DNA from: Aldehydirespirator sp965248735
GTDB taxonomy: Bacteria; Actinomycetota; Acidimicrobiia; Acidimicrobiales; Aldehydirespiratoraceae
Direction of reading: 5' to 3'
Length of the DNA stretch: 64,000 bases
Assembly (NCBI GenBank): GCA_965248735.1
Contig: OZ252146.1
Location: 1,612,001 to 1,676,000, forward strand
The translations under genes and the position numbers were made by a program. Every line of letters begins with the position of its first letter. Position 1 is the stretch's first letter. Positions 29,886 to 37,491 of the stretch are shown here, piece after piece. Under the pieces are notes generated by a model. The model saw only the letters and a list, made by a program, of their open reading frames with translations, was not told the DNA's origin and made no database searches.

Positions 29886-30067
29886 TGGCTCTGCTGGTGA
29901 CCCAGGTTCGCTCTGCCATCGGCACCAAGCCCAAACAGCGCGGTACGCTGCGGGCTCTCGGCCTGGGGCGGATCGGAAGGAGCAACACCCTGCCCGACCG
30001 CCCCGAGATACGCGGCATGATCGATAGGGTTCCCCACTTGGTCTCCGTCGAGGAGGTGGACGGATGA
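29885..30067 (+). CDS. rpmD: 50S ribosomal protein L30
   Basis: The 60-residue L30 has VTQVRSAIGTKPKQRGTLRALGLGRIGRSN, the full family signature. ATG 29885 overlaps the rpsE TGA. GTG 29882 would add one residue. Its TGA overlaps the rplO ATG. Confidence 0.96.
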   Translation: MALLVTQVRSAIGTKPKQRGTLRALGLGRIGRSNTLPDRPEIRGMIDRVPHLVSVEEVDG

Positions 30068-30558
30068 CGAAGTTGCATGACCTGAGGGCCCAACCGGGGT
30101 CGCACAAGCGGCCCAAGCGGGTGGCCCGGGGCATCGGCGGGCGCGGGGGCAAGACCGCGGGCCGCGGCATGAAGGGCCAGAAGGCCCGCAGCAAGGTTCC
30201 CGCCGGCTTCGAGGGCGGGCAGATGCCGCTGCTTCGCCGCGTCCCCAAGTGGCGCGGCTTCACGAACCCCTTCCGTGTGGAGTATCAGCCGGTGAACCTC
30301 GACACCATTGAGGCCACCGGCCTCGACGAGGTCTCTCCCGAGATACTGCGGGAGCGGGGCCTGGTGGGCAAGAAGGCGCTGGTGAAGGTACTGGGCCGCG
30401 GCGAGCTCCACCGGGCGGTGCGGGTGCGAGCCCACGCGGTGTCCGACCGCGCCGCGGAGGCCATCGCCGCCGCCGGCGGCAGCGTCGAGATCGTGGCCAA
30501 GCCGTGGGGCGACCGGCGGCCGCCGCACGGCAGCTACAACCAGCACACCAACCGCTGA
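30064..30558 (+). CDS. rplO: 50S ribosomal protein L15
   Basis: The 164-residue L15 is a late-assembly protein with a basic N-terminal extension, GSHKRPKRVARGIGGRGGKT and GRGMKGQKARSKV, and a globular C-terminal domain. It overlaps rpmD by four bases (ATGA). The junction to secY contains a leader-like mini-ORF. Confidence 0.98.
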   Translation: MTKLHDLRAQPGSHKRPKRVARGIGGRGGKTAGRGMKGQKARSKVPAGFEGGQMPLLRRVPKWRGFTNPFRVEYQPVNLDTIEATGLDEVSPEILRERGLVGKKALVKVLGRGELHRAVRVRAHAVSDRAAEAIAAAGGSVEIVAKPWGDRRPPHGSYNQHTNR

Positions 30559-30622
30559 CAGGGAGAGGGCTGTGAGGATCCGGGAGGCCGATCTGACGGG
30601 CGGAGGGAGGCTGCCGTGCTGA
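30553..30622 (+). repeat. Decayed duplication of the rplO/secY junction with a 16-residue mini-ORF
   Basis: CTGACAGGGAGAGGGCTGTG (30555-30574) resembles CTGACGGGCGGAGGGAGG plus GTG just before secY (30594-30618). GTG 30572 opens MRIREADLTGGGRLPC-stop, ending at TGA 30620-30622, seven bases into secY. The peptide resembles no known leader. Its layout is like the other junction mini-ORFs but far more diverged. Confidence 0.35.
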
Positions 30623-31944
30623 ACCGAGTGCTCAACATGTTCCGAATCCCGGACCTGCGCAACAAGATCCTGTTCACCCTGTTCATCATCGGCGTCTACC
30701 GCCTCGGGGCCTTCATTCCCGCGCCGTACGTGGACACCGACGCCGTGCAGTTGATGAGGGACCAGGCCAACACATCGGGCGGGATCCTAGGGTTCGTCCA
30801 GCTCTTCTCGGGCGGGGCGCTAACCCAGTTCGCCATCTTTGCGCTCGGGATCATGCCCTACATCACGGCGTCGATCATCATGCAGATCCTGGGCGTGGTG
30901 ATCCCCCGCATCGAGCAGTGGCAGCAGCAGGGTGCGGTGGGCCAGCGCAAGATCACCCAGTGGACCCGCTATCTCACCGTCGGCATAGCCCTGCTGCAGT
31001 CGACCAGCTTCGCGTTCCTGTTCCACAGCGGCGCTCTGGTCGGCGGGATCGACCTGCTGCCCGACTTCACGGTGTGGGTCGTGTTCGTGGTGGTCCTCAC
31101 GCTCACCACCGGCACCGCCCTACTCATGTGGATGGGGGAGTTGATCACCCAGCGCGGCATCGGCAACGGCATGTCGCTGCTGATCTTCACCAGTGTCGTG
31201 TCGTCGCTGCCGGCCCAGCTCACCGCGGTCAGGGCCAACAACGGGAACAACGCCCTAGTCGGCTTCGTGATCGTGGCTGTGATCCTGCTGGTGTGCATCG
31301 TCTTCGTGGAGCAGGGCCAGCGCCGCATCCCGGTGCAGTTCGCCAAGCGGGTCGTGGGCCGGCGCATGTACGGCGGCCAGAGCACCTACATCCCGCTGAA
31401 GGTCAACCAGTCGGGCGTCATCCCCATCATCTTCGCCAGTTCCGTGCTGTACCTGCCCACCCTGGTGGGTGCGGCCATGCCCGACGGCGGCATCGGAGGC
31501 AGCATCCAGTCGTTCGTCGACGATCACCTCACCTATCCGACCAGCCCCGTGTACCTGTTCTTCTTCGGCCTGATGATCATCGGGTTCGCGTACTTCTACA
31601 CCGCCATCACCTTCGACCCGGTGAAGCAGGCCGACACGATCCGCAAGCAGGGCGGGTTCATCCCCGGCATCCGTCCCGGAATCCAGACCGAGCGCTACCT
31701 GGCCCGGATCCTGTCGCGCATCACCCTGCCCGGAGCCCTGTTCATCGCGTCGGTCGCGTTGGTTCCCTCCATCCTCGTGGCGGTCACCATCGGCACCGAC
31801 GTGAACGCCGGCGCAGGAGGTGGCGCGAGCGGTTTCGCCTTCGGGGGCATCTCGCTTCTCATCGCCGTCGGCGTGGCCCTCGAGACGATGAAGCAGATCG
31901 ACAGCCAGCTCATGATGAGGAACTACGAGGGCTTCCTGAAATAG
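30616..31944 (+). CDS. secY: Preprotein translocase subunit SecY
   Basis: The 442-residue channel subunit of the Sec translocase has about ten membrane helices. KILFTLFIIGVYRLGAFIPAP (helix 1), the plug region GALTQFAIFALGIMPYITASI and the cytosolic loop GGFIPGIRPGIQTERYL are canonical. GTG 30616 has a strong GGAGGGAGG ribosome-binding site. It exports the signal-peptide-bearing proteins encoded elsewhere in the window. Confidence 0.98.
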   Translation: MLNRVLNMFRIPDLRNKILFTLFIIGVYRLGAFIPAPYVDTDAVQLMRDQANTSGGILGFVQLFSGGALTQFAIFALGIMPYITASIIMQILGVVIPRIEQWQQQGAVGQRKITQWTRYLTVGIALLQSTSFAFLFHSGALVGGIDLLPDFTVWVVFVVVLTLTTGTALLMWMGELITQRGIGNGMSLLIFTSVVSSLPAQLTAVRANNGNNALVGFVIVAVILLVCIVFVEQGQRRIPVQFAKRVVGRRMYGGQSTYIPLKVNQSGVIPIIFASSVLYLPTLVGAAMPDGGIGGSIQSFVDDHLTYPTSPVYLFFFGLMIIGFAYFYTAITFDPVKQADTIRKQGGFIPGIRPGIQTERYLARILSRITLPGALFIASVALVPSILVAVTIGTDVNAGAGGGASGFAFGGISLLIAVGVALETMKQIDSQLMMRNYEGFLK

Positions 31945-31946
31945 CG

Positions 31947-32519
31947 ATGCCCCCTTTGCGCATGGTGATCCTGGGCCGGCAGGGCTCGGGCAAGGGAACG
32001 CAGTCGGAGCGCCTCACCGGCGCGTTCGGTTGCGTTCACCTCTCCACCGGCGACGTCCTTCGGGCCGCGGTGGCCGCCGGCACCGAGCTCGGCCGGCAGG
32101 CCAAGGCGGTCATGGACGCCGGCGGGCTGGTAGGCGACGACATCATGAACGGCATCGTGCGCGACCGGCTTTCGCGGGACGACATCGCCACTGACGGGGT
32201 GCTGCTCGACGGCTACCCGCGGACCAGCGACCAGGCCGACGCTCTGGAGGCCATTCTGGACGAGCTGGGCCATCGTCTCGACGTGGCGGTGAACATCGAC
32301 GTTCCCATAGACGTGGTGACGGCCCGGATGCTGGATCGGGGGCGCTCGGACGACACGCTGGAGGCGATCCAGCGCCGGCTCGAACTGTACGAGGAGCAGA
32401 CCGCGCCCCTGCTCGACTGGTTCGAGGCCCGAGGGCTGCTCGCGACCGTGGACGGGGTGGGCACTCCCGACGAGGTGTTCGAGCGAGTCTCGGCGGCCGT
32501 CGAGCGCAACCGTGGCTGA
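31947..32519 (+). CDS. adk: Adenylate kinase
   Basis: The 190-residue enzyme equilibrates ATP + AMP with 2 ADP. The P-loop is GRQGSGKGTQ (family usually GPPGAGKGTQ), the AMP site has STGDVLRAAVA and DGYPRT, and the lid is the short non-zinc type (LDRGRSDDTLEAIQRRL). ATG 31947 lies two bases from the secY stop. No map gene (methionine aminopeptidase) follows, although one is common here in other bacteria. Confidence 0.96.
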   Translation: MPPLRMVILGRQGSGKGTQSERLTGAFGCVHLSTGDVLRAAVAAGTELGRQAKAVMDAGGLVGDDIMNGIVRDRLSRDDIATDGVLLDGYPRTSDQADALEAILDELGHRLDVAVNIDVPIDVVTARMLDRGRSDDTLEAIQRRLELYEEQTAPLLDWFEARGLLATVDGVGTPDEVFERVSAAVERNRG

Positions 32520-32556
32520 CGGCGAGCTGCGGTCTGTCCGCTCGGCCTCTGGTGTT

Positions 32557-32650
32557 TCCCGCTCTTGTTCGCTGCGCTCACGGGCCGCTCGGGCCCCGGC
32601 CTCGCTCGGCCTCGTGAATTCGTCAGCTGCGGTCTGTCCGCTCGGCCTCT
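32557..32650 (+). repeat. Dispersed intergenic repeat, copy 3
   Basis: It begins TCCCGCTCTTGTTCGCTGCG and ends CCGCTCGGCCTCT. Its 3' module (GCTGCGGTCTGTCCGCTCGG) is also present alone at about 32527, so that end has been duplicated. The element lies between adk and infA, in the same orientation as copy 2 and directly before a promoter-like pair. Confidence 0.87.
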
Positions 32651-32656
32651 GGGGGG

Positions 32657-32685
32657 TTGGATGGGGGACCGGTCGCAGGTAGCGT
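32657..32685 (+). promoter_or_regulatory. Candidate promoter for the infA-rpmJ-rpsM operon
   Basis: TTGGAT (32657-32662), 17 bases, TAGCGT (32680-32685). As at rplC, it starts about seven bases after the conserved end of the dispersed repeat, so repeat and promoter may form one unit. Confidence 0.45.
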
Positions 32686-32752
32686 TGCACTTCGGCCTCG
32701 GGCCGGTGCTGGCGCGCCGCCGACCGGGGCTCATCCCACAGGAGGCCAGACA

Positions 32753-32977
32753 CTGCCGAAACCGAAAGAGGACGCGATCGTGTTGGAGGGAACCGTCAAG
32801 GAGTCCCTTCCCAACGCGATGTTCCGCGTGGAGCTCGAGAACGGCCACTACGTGCTGGCCCACATCTCGGGCAAGATGCGGATGCACTACATCCGGATAC
32901 TTCCCGGCGACCGCGTCCAGGTCGAGGTAACACCGTACGACCTCCAGCGGGGCCGAATCACCTATCGATACAAGTGA
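32753..32977 (+). CDS. infA: Translation initiation factor IF-1 (probable CTG start)
   Basis: The 74-residue OB-fold factor binds the A site during initiation. GTVKESLPNAMFRVELENGHYVLAHISGKMRMHYIRILPGDRVQVEVTPYDL is unmistakable. The family N-terminus (MPK...) is recovered only from CTG 32753 (MPKPKEDAIVLEG), which has AGGAGG at 32740-32745, seven bases upstream. The nearest standard start is a GTG within AIVLEG that would remove about eight conserved residues. The start is therefore inferred to be non-AUG. Confidence 0.9.
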   Translation: MPKPKEDAIVLEGTVKESLPNAMFRVELENGHYVLAHISGKMRMHYIRILPGDRVQVEVTPYDLQRGRITYRYK

Positions 32978-32990
32978 GCATCAACCACCT

Positions 32991-33104
32991 ATGAAAGTCC
33001 GACCCAGCGTCAAGAAGATCTGCGACCGCTGCAAGGTCATCCGTCGGCGCAGGCGCGTGATGGTGATCTGCGACAACGCGCGCCACAAGCAGAGGCAGGG
33101 CTGA
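32991..33104 (+). CDS. rpmJ: 50S ribosomal protein L36
   Basis: The 37-residue MKVRPSVKKICDRCKVIRRR... protein has three Cys and one His for zinc (ICDRC, VICDNARH). It ends KQRQG. It is short but complete. The junction to rpsM contains a mini-ORF. Confidence 0.96.
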   Translation: MKVRPSVKKICDRCKVIRRRRRVMVICDNARHKQRQG

Positions 33105-33152
33105 GGTGGCCCGCGTCTCCGCAGCAGAGGGGAAGGGCTAGATGGCGCGCAT
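33096..33152 (+). repeat. Decayed duplication of the rpmJ/rpsM junction with an 11-residue mini-ORF
   Basis: AGGGCTGAGGTGGCCCGCGT (33097-33116) resembles AGGGCTAGATGGCGCGCAT (33134-33152). GTG 33106 opens MARVSAAEGKG-stop, ending at TAG 33139-33141, immediately before the rpsM ATG. The peptide begins like rpsM (MARIS) and ends like rpmJ (RQG). Thus it follows the same rule as the exact duplications, with 36-base spacing. Confidence 0.55.
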
Positions 33153-33519
33153 CTCCGGCGTCGACATCCCGCGCGAGAAGCGGGTGGAGATCTCCCTGAC
33201 CTACATCTACGGCATCGGGCGCAGCACTGCCCAGGAGATCTGCCAGGCGGCCGAGATCCATCCCGACACCCGGGTGCGCAACCTAACCGACGAGGAAGTG
33301 GCGAAGCTGCGGGGCTACATCGACGCCAACCTTCGGGTGGAGGGCGACCTGAGACGCGAGGTGTCGCAGGACATCAAGCGCAAGATGGAGATCGGGTGCT
33401 ATCAGGGACTGCGCCACCGCCGCGGGCTTCCCGTGCGGGGCCAGCGGACCCATACCAACGCCCGCACCCGCAAGGGCCCGAAGCGGACTGTGGCCGGCAA
33501 GAAGAAGGTCATGAAGTAG
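33142..33519 (+). CDS. rpsM: 30S ribosomal protein S13
   Basis: The 125-residue S13 bridges the subunits and touches P-site tRNA. ARISGVDIPREKRVEISLTYIYGIG, the helix-hairpin-helix region and the basic tail RGLPVRGQRTHTNARTRKGP are typical. Confidence 0.98.
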   Translation: MARISGVDIPREKRVEISLTYIYGIGRSTAQEICQAAEIHPDTRVRNLTDEEVAKLRGYIDANLRVEGDLRREVSQDIKRKMEIGCYQGLRHRRGLPVRGQRTHTNARTRKGPKRTVAGKKKVMK

Positions 33520-33532
33520 GCGATTGGCGACC

Positions 33533-33931
33533 ATGGCGAAACCATCCTCGGACCGAAAGCGCACCCGCAAGCGCGAGCGCAAGAACGTGACTCATGGTGT
33601 GGCCCACATCAAGAGCTCGTTCAACAACACAATCATCACCATCACCGACCTTGAGGGCAATGTGATCTCGTGGGCGTCCGCGGGCAATGTCGGCTTCAAG
33701 GGATCGCGCAAGTCCACGCCCTTCGCCGCACAGATGGCCGCCGAGCAGGCCGCCCGCAAGGCCATGGAGCACGGTCTGCGCAAGGTCGACGTCCAGGTCA
33801 AGGGGCCCGGGTCGGGCCGGGAGACTGCCATCCGCTCGCTGCAGAACGTCGGCGTCGACGTGACCGGAATCACCGACGTGACGCCCGTGCCCCACAACGG
33901 CTGCCGCCAGCCCAAGCGCAGAAGGGTCTGA
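33533..33931 (+). CDS. rpsK: 30S ribosomal protein S11
   Basis: The 132-residue S11 lines the mRNA exit region. THGVAHIKSSFNNTIITITD, GSGRETAIRSLQNVG and the end HNGCRQPKRRRV are characteristic. ATG 33533 is preferred to an in-frame TTG nine bases upstream. Confidence 0.98.
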   Translation: MAKPSSDRKRTRKRERKNVTHGVAHIKSSFNNTIITITDLEGNVISWASAGNVGFKGSRKSTPFAAQMAAEQAARKAMEHGLRKVDVQVKGPGSGRETAIRSLQNVGVDVTGITDVTPVPHNGCRQPKRRRV

Positions 33932-33932
33932 C

Positions 33933-34550
33933 ATGTCGCGCTACACCGGACCCAAGGCGCGAGTGTCGCGCCGGTTAAACACCAACATCTGGGGCACCAA
34001 GGGCGAGGCGATCGCCCTTGAGCGACGGCCGTATCCGCCCGGGGAGCGGGGCCGCTCGCGGCGGCGGAGCACGGCCTCGGAGTTCCTGGTGCAGATGCAG
34101 GAGAAGCAGAAGGCCCGCCACAGCTACGGGCTAACCGAGCGCCAGTTCCGCAACCTCTTCGCTGAGGCGAGCCGCCGCCAGGGTGTGACCGGCGAGAACA
34201 TGCTGCGCTTCCTGGAACTTCGCCTCGACAACTTCGTCTACCGCATGGGCTGGGGCGCGACCCGCCCCCAGGCCCGCCAGATCGTCAACCACGGCCACGT
34301 GAACGTGAACGGCTCACGAGTAACAATCCCCAGCTACCGCTTGCGCAAGGGCGATGTCGTCGAGCTGCGGGCCAAGATCCGAGACTCGGCCACGATCCAG
34401 TGGAACGTGGACGTGCTCGATCGCAACCCGCCCGCCTGGATCGACCGCGGCGAGGGCGCCTTCACGGCCACGGTGCGCGAGCTGCCCATCCGCGAGCAGA
34501 TCGACGTACCGATACGCGAGCAGCTCGTCGTCGAGCTGTACTCGAAGTAG
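33933..34550 (+). CDS. rpsD: 30S ribosomal protein S4
   Basis: The 205-residue S4 is a primary 16S rRNA binder with roles in fidelity. LRFLELRLDNFVYRMGWG and the S4 RNA-binding motif ARQIVNHGHVNVNGSRV are clear. There are no zinc Cys near the N-terminus. It ends VVELYSK, and the following 78 bases contain a decayed copy of this end. Confidence 0.98.
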   Translation: MSRYTGPKARVSRRLNTNIWGTKGEAIALERRPYPPGERGRSRRRSTASEFLVQMQEKQKARHSYGLTERQFRNLFAEASRRQGVTGENMLRFLELRLDNFVYRMGWGATRPQARQIVNHGHVNVNGSRVTIPSYRLRKGDVVELRAKIRDSATIQWNVDVLDRNPPAWIDRGEGAFTATVRELPIREQIDVPIREQLVVELYSK

Positions 34551-34631
34551 TTGGAGTCCCTACCCACCGAGCAGTACTCGGAGCAGTCCGGGTCCTGAAC
34601 GACGCAGGAGAGATTCTAGGAGTCCCCCATG
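34534..34631 (+). repeat. Possible decayed duplication of the rpsD/rpoA junction
   Basis: The rpsD end GAGCTGTACTCGAAGTAG resembles GAGCAGTACTCGGAGCAG at 34570-34587. TAGTTGGAGTCCC after rpsD resembles TAGGAGTCCCCCATG at rpoA. TTG 34551 would open a 15-residue frame whose EQYSEQ echoes ELYSK of rpsD. This is the weakest of the junction cases. Confidence 0.3.
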
Positions 34632-35570
34632 CTTGTAATGCAGCGCCCGACCGTCGAGATCCTCGAGTCGGCCGACGACAACCGGCAGCAATTCGCCATC
34701 GGCCCCCTCGAGCCCGGCTTCGGTCACACGATCGGCAACTCGCTGCGGCGCACGCTGCTCTCGGCGATCCCCGGAGCAGCGGTCACCCAGGTTCGCTTCG
34801 ACACCGCCCTCCACGAGTTCGCGACCATTGCTGGCGTGGCGGAGGACGTTACCGACATCATTCTGAACCTCAAGGACCTGGTGCTGGTCGTCCTCTGCGA
34901 GGAGCCGGTGACGCTGCGGCTCGATGTCCGGGGCCCCGCCGACGTCACCGCAGCCGACATCCAGCGCCATCCCGACATCGAGATCCTCAACTCGGAGGCT
35001 TCCATCGCCACGCTCAATCAGGCCGGCCGGCTGGCAGTGGACATCACCGTGGCTCGGGGCCGCGGCTACGTGTCCGCCGAGGAGAACAAGGAGTTGACGG
35101 CGGCCATCGGCGTGATACCGGTCGATTCGATCTACACGCCGGTGCGGCGGGTCACGTTCACCGTCGAAGCCACCCGTGTCGAGCAGTCGACGGACTACGA
35201 CCTGCTAGTGCTCGACGTCGAAACCGACGGGTCGATCTCGCCGGCCGAAGCGGTGGCCTCTGCGGGTGCCACGCTGCGGAGCCTCGTCGAGCTCGTCGAG
35301 CAGCTCAGCGACGACCCCCGCGGCCTCGAGCTGGGCGAGATATCCGCCATTTCCCAAGCGGACACGGAGGCCGAGCTCATGGTGGACGACCTCGAGCTGA
35401 CGGAGCGTCCCCGCAACTGCCTCAAGCGGGCGCAGATACACACGCTCAGCGAACTGCTGGACAAGACCCCCGACGACCTGCTGGCCATCACCAACTTCGG
35501 CGAGAAGAGCCTCGACGAGGTCGTCGCCAAGCTCGACGAGCGGGGCCTGTCGCTGCGGGGTGGGGACTGA
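34629..35570 (+). CDS. rpoA: DNA-directed RNA polymerase subunit alpha
   Basis: The 313-residue alpha subunit has the N-terminal assembly domain (FGHTIGNSLRRTLLSAIPGAAV) and, after an acidic linker, the C-terminal domain (NCLKRAQIHTLSELLDKTPDDL, NFGEKSLDEVVAKL) that binds UP elements and activators. AGGAG precedes ATG 34629. Confidence 0.98.
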   Translation: MLVMQRPTVEILESADDNRQQFAIGPLEPGFGHTIGNSLRRTLLSAIPGAAVTQVRFDTALHEFATIAGVAEDVTDIILNLKDLVLVVLCEEPVTLRLDVRGPADVTAADIQRHPDIEILNSEASIATLNQAGRLAVDITVARGRGYVSAEENKELTAAIGVIPVDSIYTPVRRVTFTVEATRVEQSTDYDLLVLDVETDGSISPAEAVASAGATLRSLVELVEQLSDDPRGLELGEISAISQADTEAELMVDDLELTERPRNCLKRAQIHTLSELLDKTPDDLLAITNFGEKSLDEVVAKLDERGLSLRGGD

Positions 35571-35571
35571 G

Positions 35572-35925
35572 ATGCCGGCCCGTCCCCGCAAAGGACGCCG
35601 CTTCGGGGGCAGCAGCCGCCATCAGAAGCTGATGATGGCCAACCTCGTGGCGTCGCTCATCGCGGCGGAGGGCATCACCACCACCGAGGCGAAGGCCAAG
35701 GCTGTGCGCCCCATCGCGGAGAAGATGATCACCAAGGCTCGCCGCGGCGGGGTGCACAACCACCGTCAGGTGGTCAGGTTCCTCGGCGACCGGGAGATGG
35801 CCTCGAAGCTCTTTGACGAGATCGGCCCTCGCTATGTCGACCGCCACGGCGGCTACACCCGCATCGTCAAGCTCGGGCCCCGCCACGGCGACAACGCCCC
35901 CATGGCCCGCATCGAACTGGTCTGA
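35572..35925 (+). CDS. rplQ: 50S ribosomal protein L17
   Basis: The 117-residue L17 surrounds the tunnel exit. SSRHQKLMMANLVASLIAAEGITTTEAKAK is diagnostic. ATG 35572 starts one base after the rpoA stop. An upstream GTG lies inside rpoA and is rejected. Confidence 0.97.
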   Translation: MPARPRKGRRFGGSSRHQKLMMANLVASLIAAEGITTTEAKAKAVRPIAEKMITKARRGGVHNHRQVVRFLGDREMASKLFDEIGPRYVDRHGGYTRIVKLGPRHGDNAPMARIELV

Positions 35926-35961
35926 TTGCCTGCTAGCTCTGAACCGGTAGGAGTCGTCCGC

Positions 35962-36726
35962 ATGCGGATGACGGTCGCTTATGACGGCTCCGAGTTTCAC
36001 GGATTCGCCCGAAACGAGGGAGTGCCCACGGTGGAGGGAGCCCTCCGCGACGCCCTGGCCAGCGTGCTCCGCCATTCGGTCGACCTTGTATGCGCGGGGC
36101 GGACTGACAGCGGCGTGCACGCCCGGGCCCAGGTGGTCTCCTTCGACGCCGACATGGAGCGGGCCGACCCGGTCCGGCTGGTGCGGGCCGTCAATCGCAT
36201 GTGCGGTCCGCGCATCTCGGTGTCGAGGGCCAGCATCGAGTCCCCCGACTTCGACGCACGCCGCTCGTGCACCGGGCGGGTCTACCGCTACCGGGTGCTG
36301 AACTCGCCGGTGCCGAACCCGCTGGCGGCCGGTCTGTGCTGGCACGTCGAGCGGCCTCTCGACCTCGCCGCGATGCGCACCGCGGCGGACCGATTGCTGG
36401 GCGAGCACGACTTCAGCTCGTTCTGCCGCCGCAAGCCCTCGCACCCGGACCAGTCGATGGTGCGCACCGTGCGGCGGGCTGTGTGGTGGCTCGAGGCAGA
36501 GACCGCGGTGTTCGAGATCGAGGCCAGGGCGTTCTGCCACCAGATGGTGCGGTCGCTGGTGGCGCTGCTGGTGTCGGTCGGCCTGGGCCGGCACAAGCCC
36601 TCCGATGTGGGGGCCATAATCGCGGCCCGCGACCGCAGCGCCGCGCCCAGCCCGGCGCCCCCGCACGGCCTAGTGCTGTGGGCCGCCCTCTACGACCGCT
36701 CCGTGGAGTCTCCCGAGACTAGCTAG
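35962..36726 (+). CDS. truA: tRNA pseudouridine(38-40) synthase TruA
   Basis: The 254-residue enzyme isomerises uridines 38-40 in the anticodon arm. The catalytic Asp lies in CAGRTDSGVHARAQVVSF. TVAYDGSEFHGFARNEGVPTVEGAL and ARAFCHQMVRSLVALLVSVG are conserved. ATG 35962 has AGGAG at 35949-35953, and an upstream TTG is less likely. In related genomes rplM usually follows; here a roughly 13-kb island intervenes. Confidence 0.95.
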   Translation: MRMTVAYDGSEFHGFARNEGVPTVEGALRDALASVLRHSVDLVCAGRTDSGVHARAQVVSFDADMERADPVRLVRAVNRMCGPRISVSRASIESPDFDARRSCTGRVYRYRVLNSPVPNPLAAGLCWHVERPLDLAAMRTAADRLLGEHDFSSFCRRKPSHPDQSMVRTVRRAVWWLEAETAVFEIEARAFCHQMVRSLVALLVSVGLGRHKPSDVGAIIAARDRSAAPSPAPPHGLVLWAALYDRSVESPETS

Positions 36727-36819
36727 CGGCACCCCACGTTCGCCGATTCCAGTCGGGCTTGATCGCAGTGGGCAATGCAGATGACGCAATAGAAATATCC
36801 GCGTCCAACATTCGGGATC

Positions 36820-37491
<672 letters not shown>

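Noticed and set aside
28782..30263. 493-codon minus-strand frame across rplR-rpsE-rpmD-rplO
   Set aside because: It crosses four conserved ribosomal genes and the junction repeat, so it is a GC-driven shadow.
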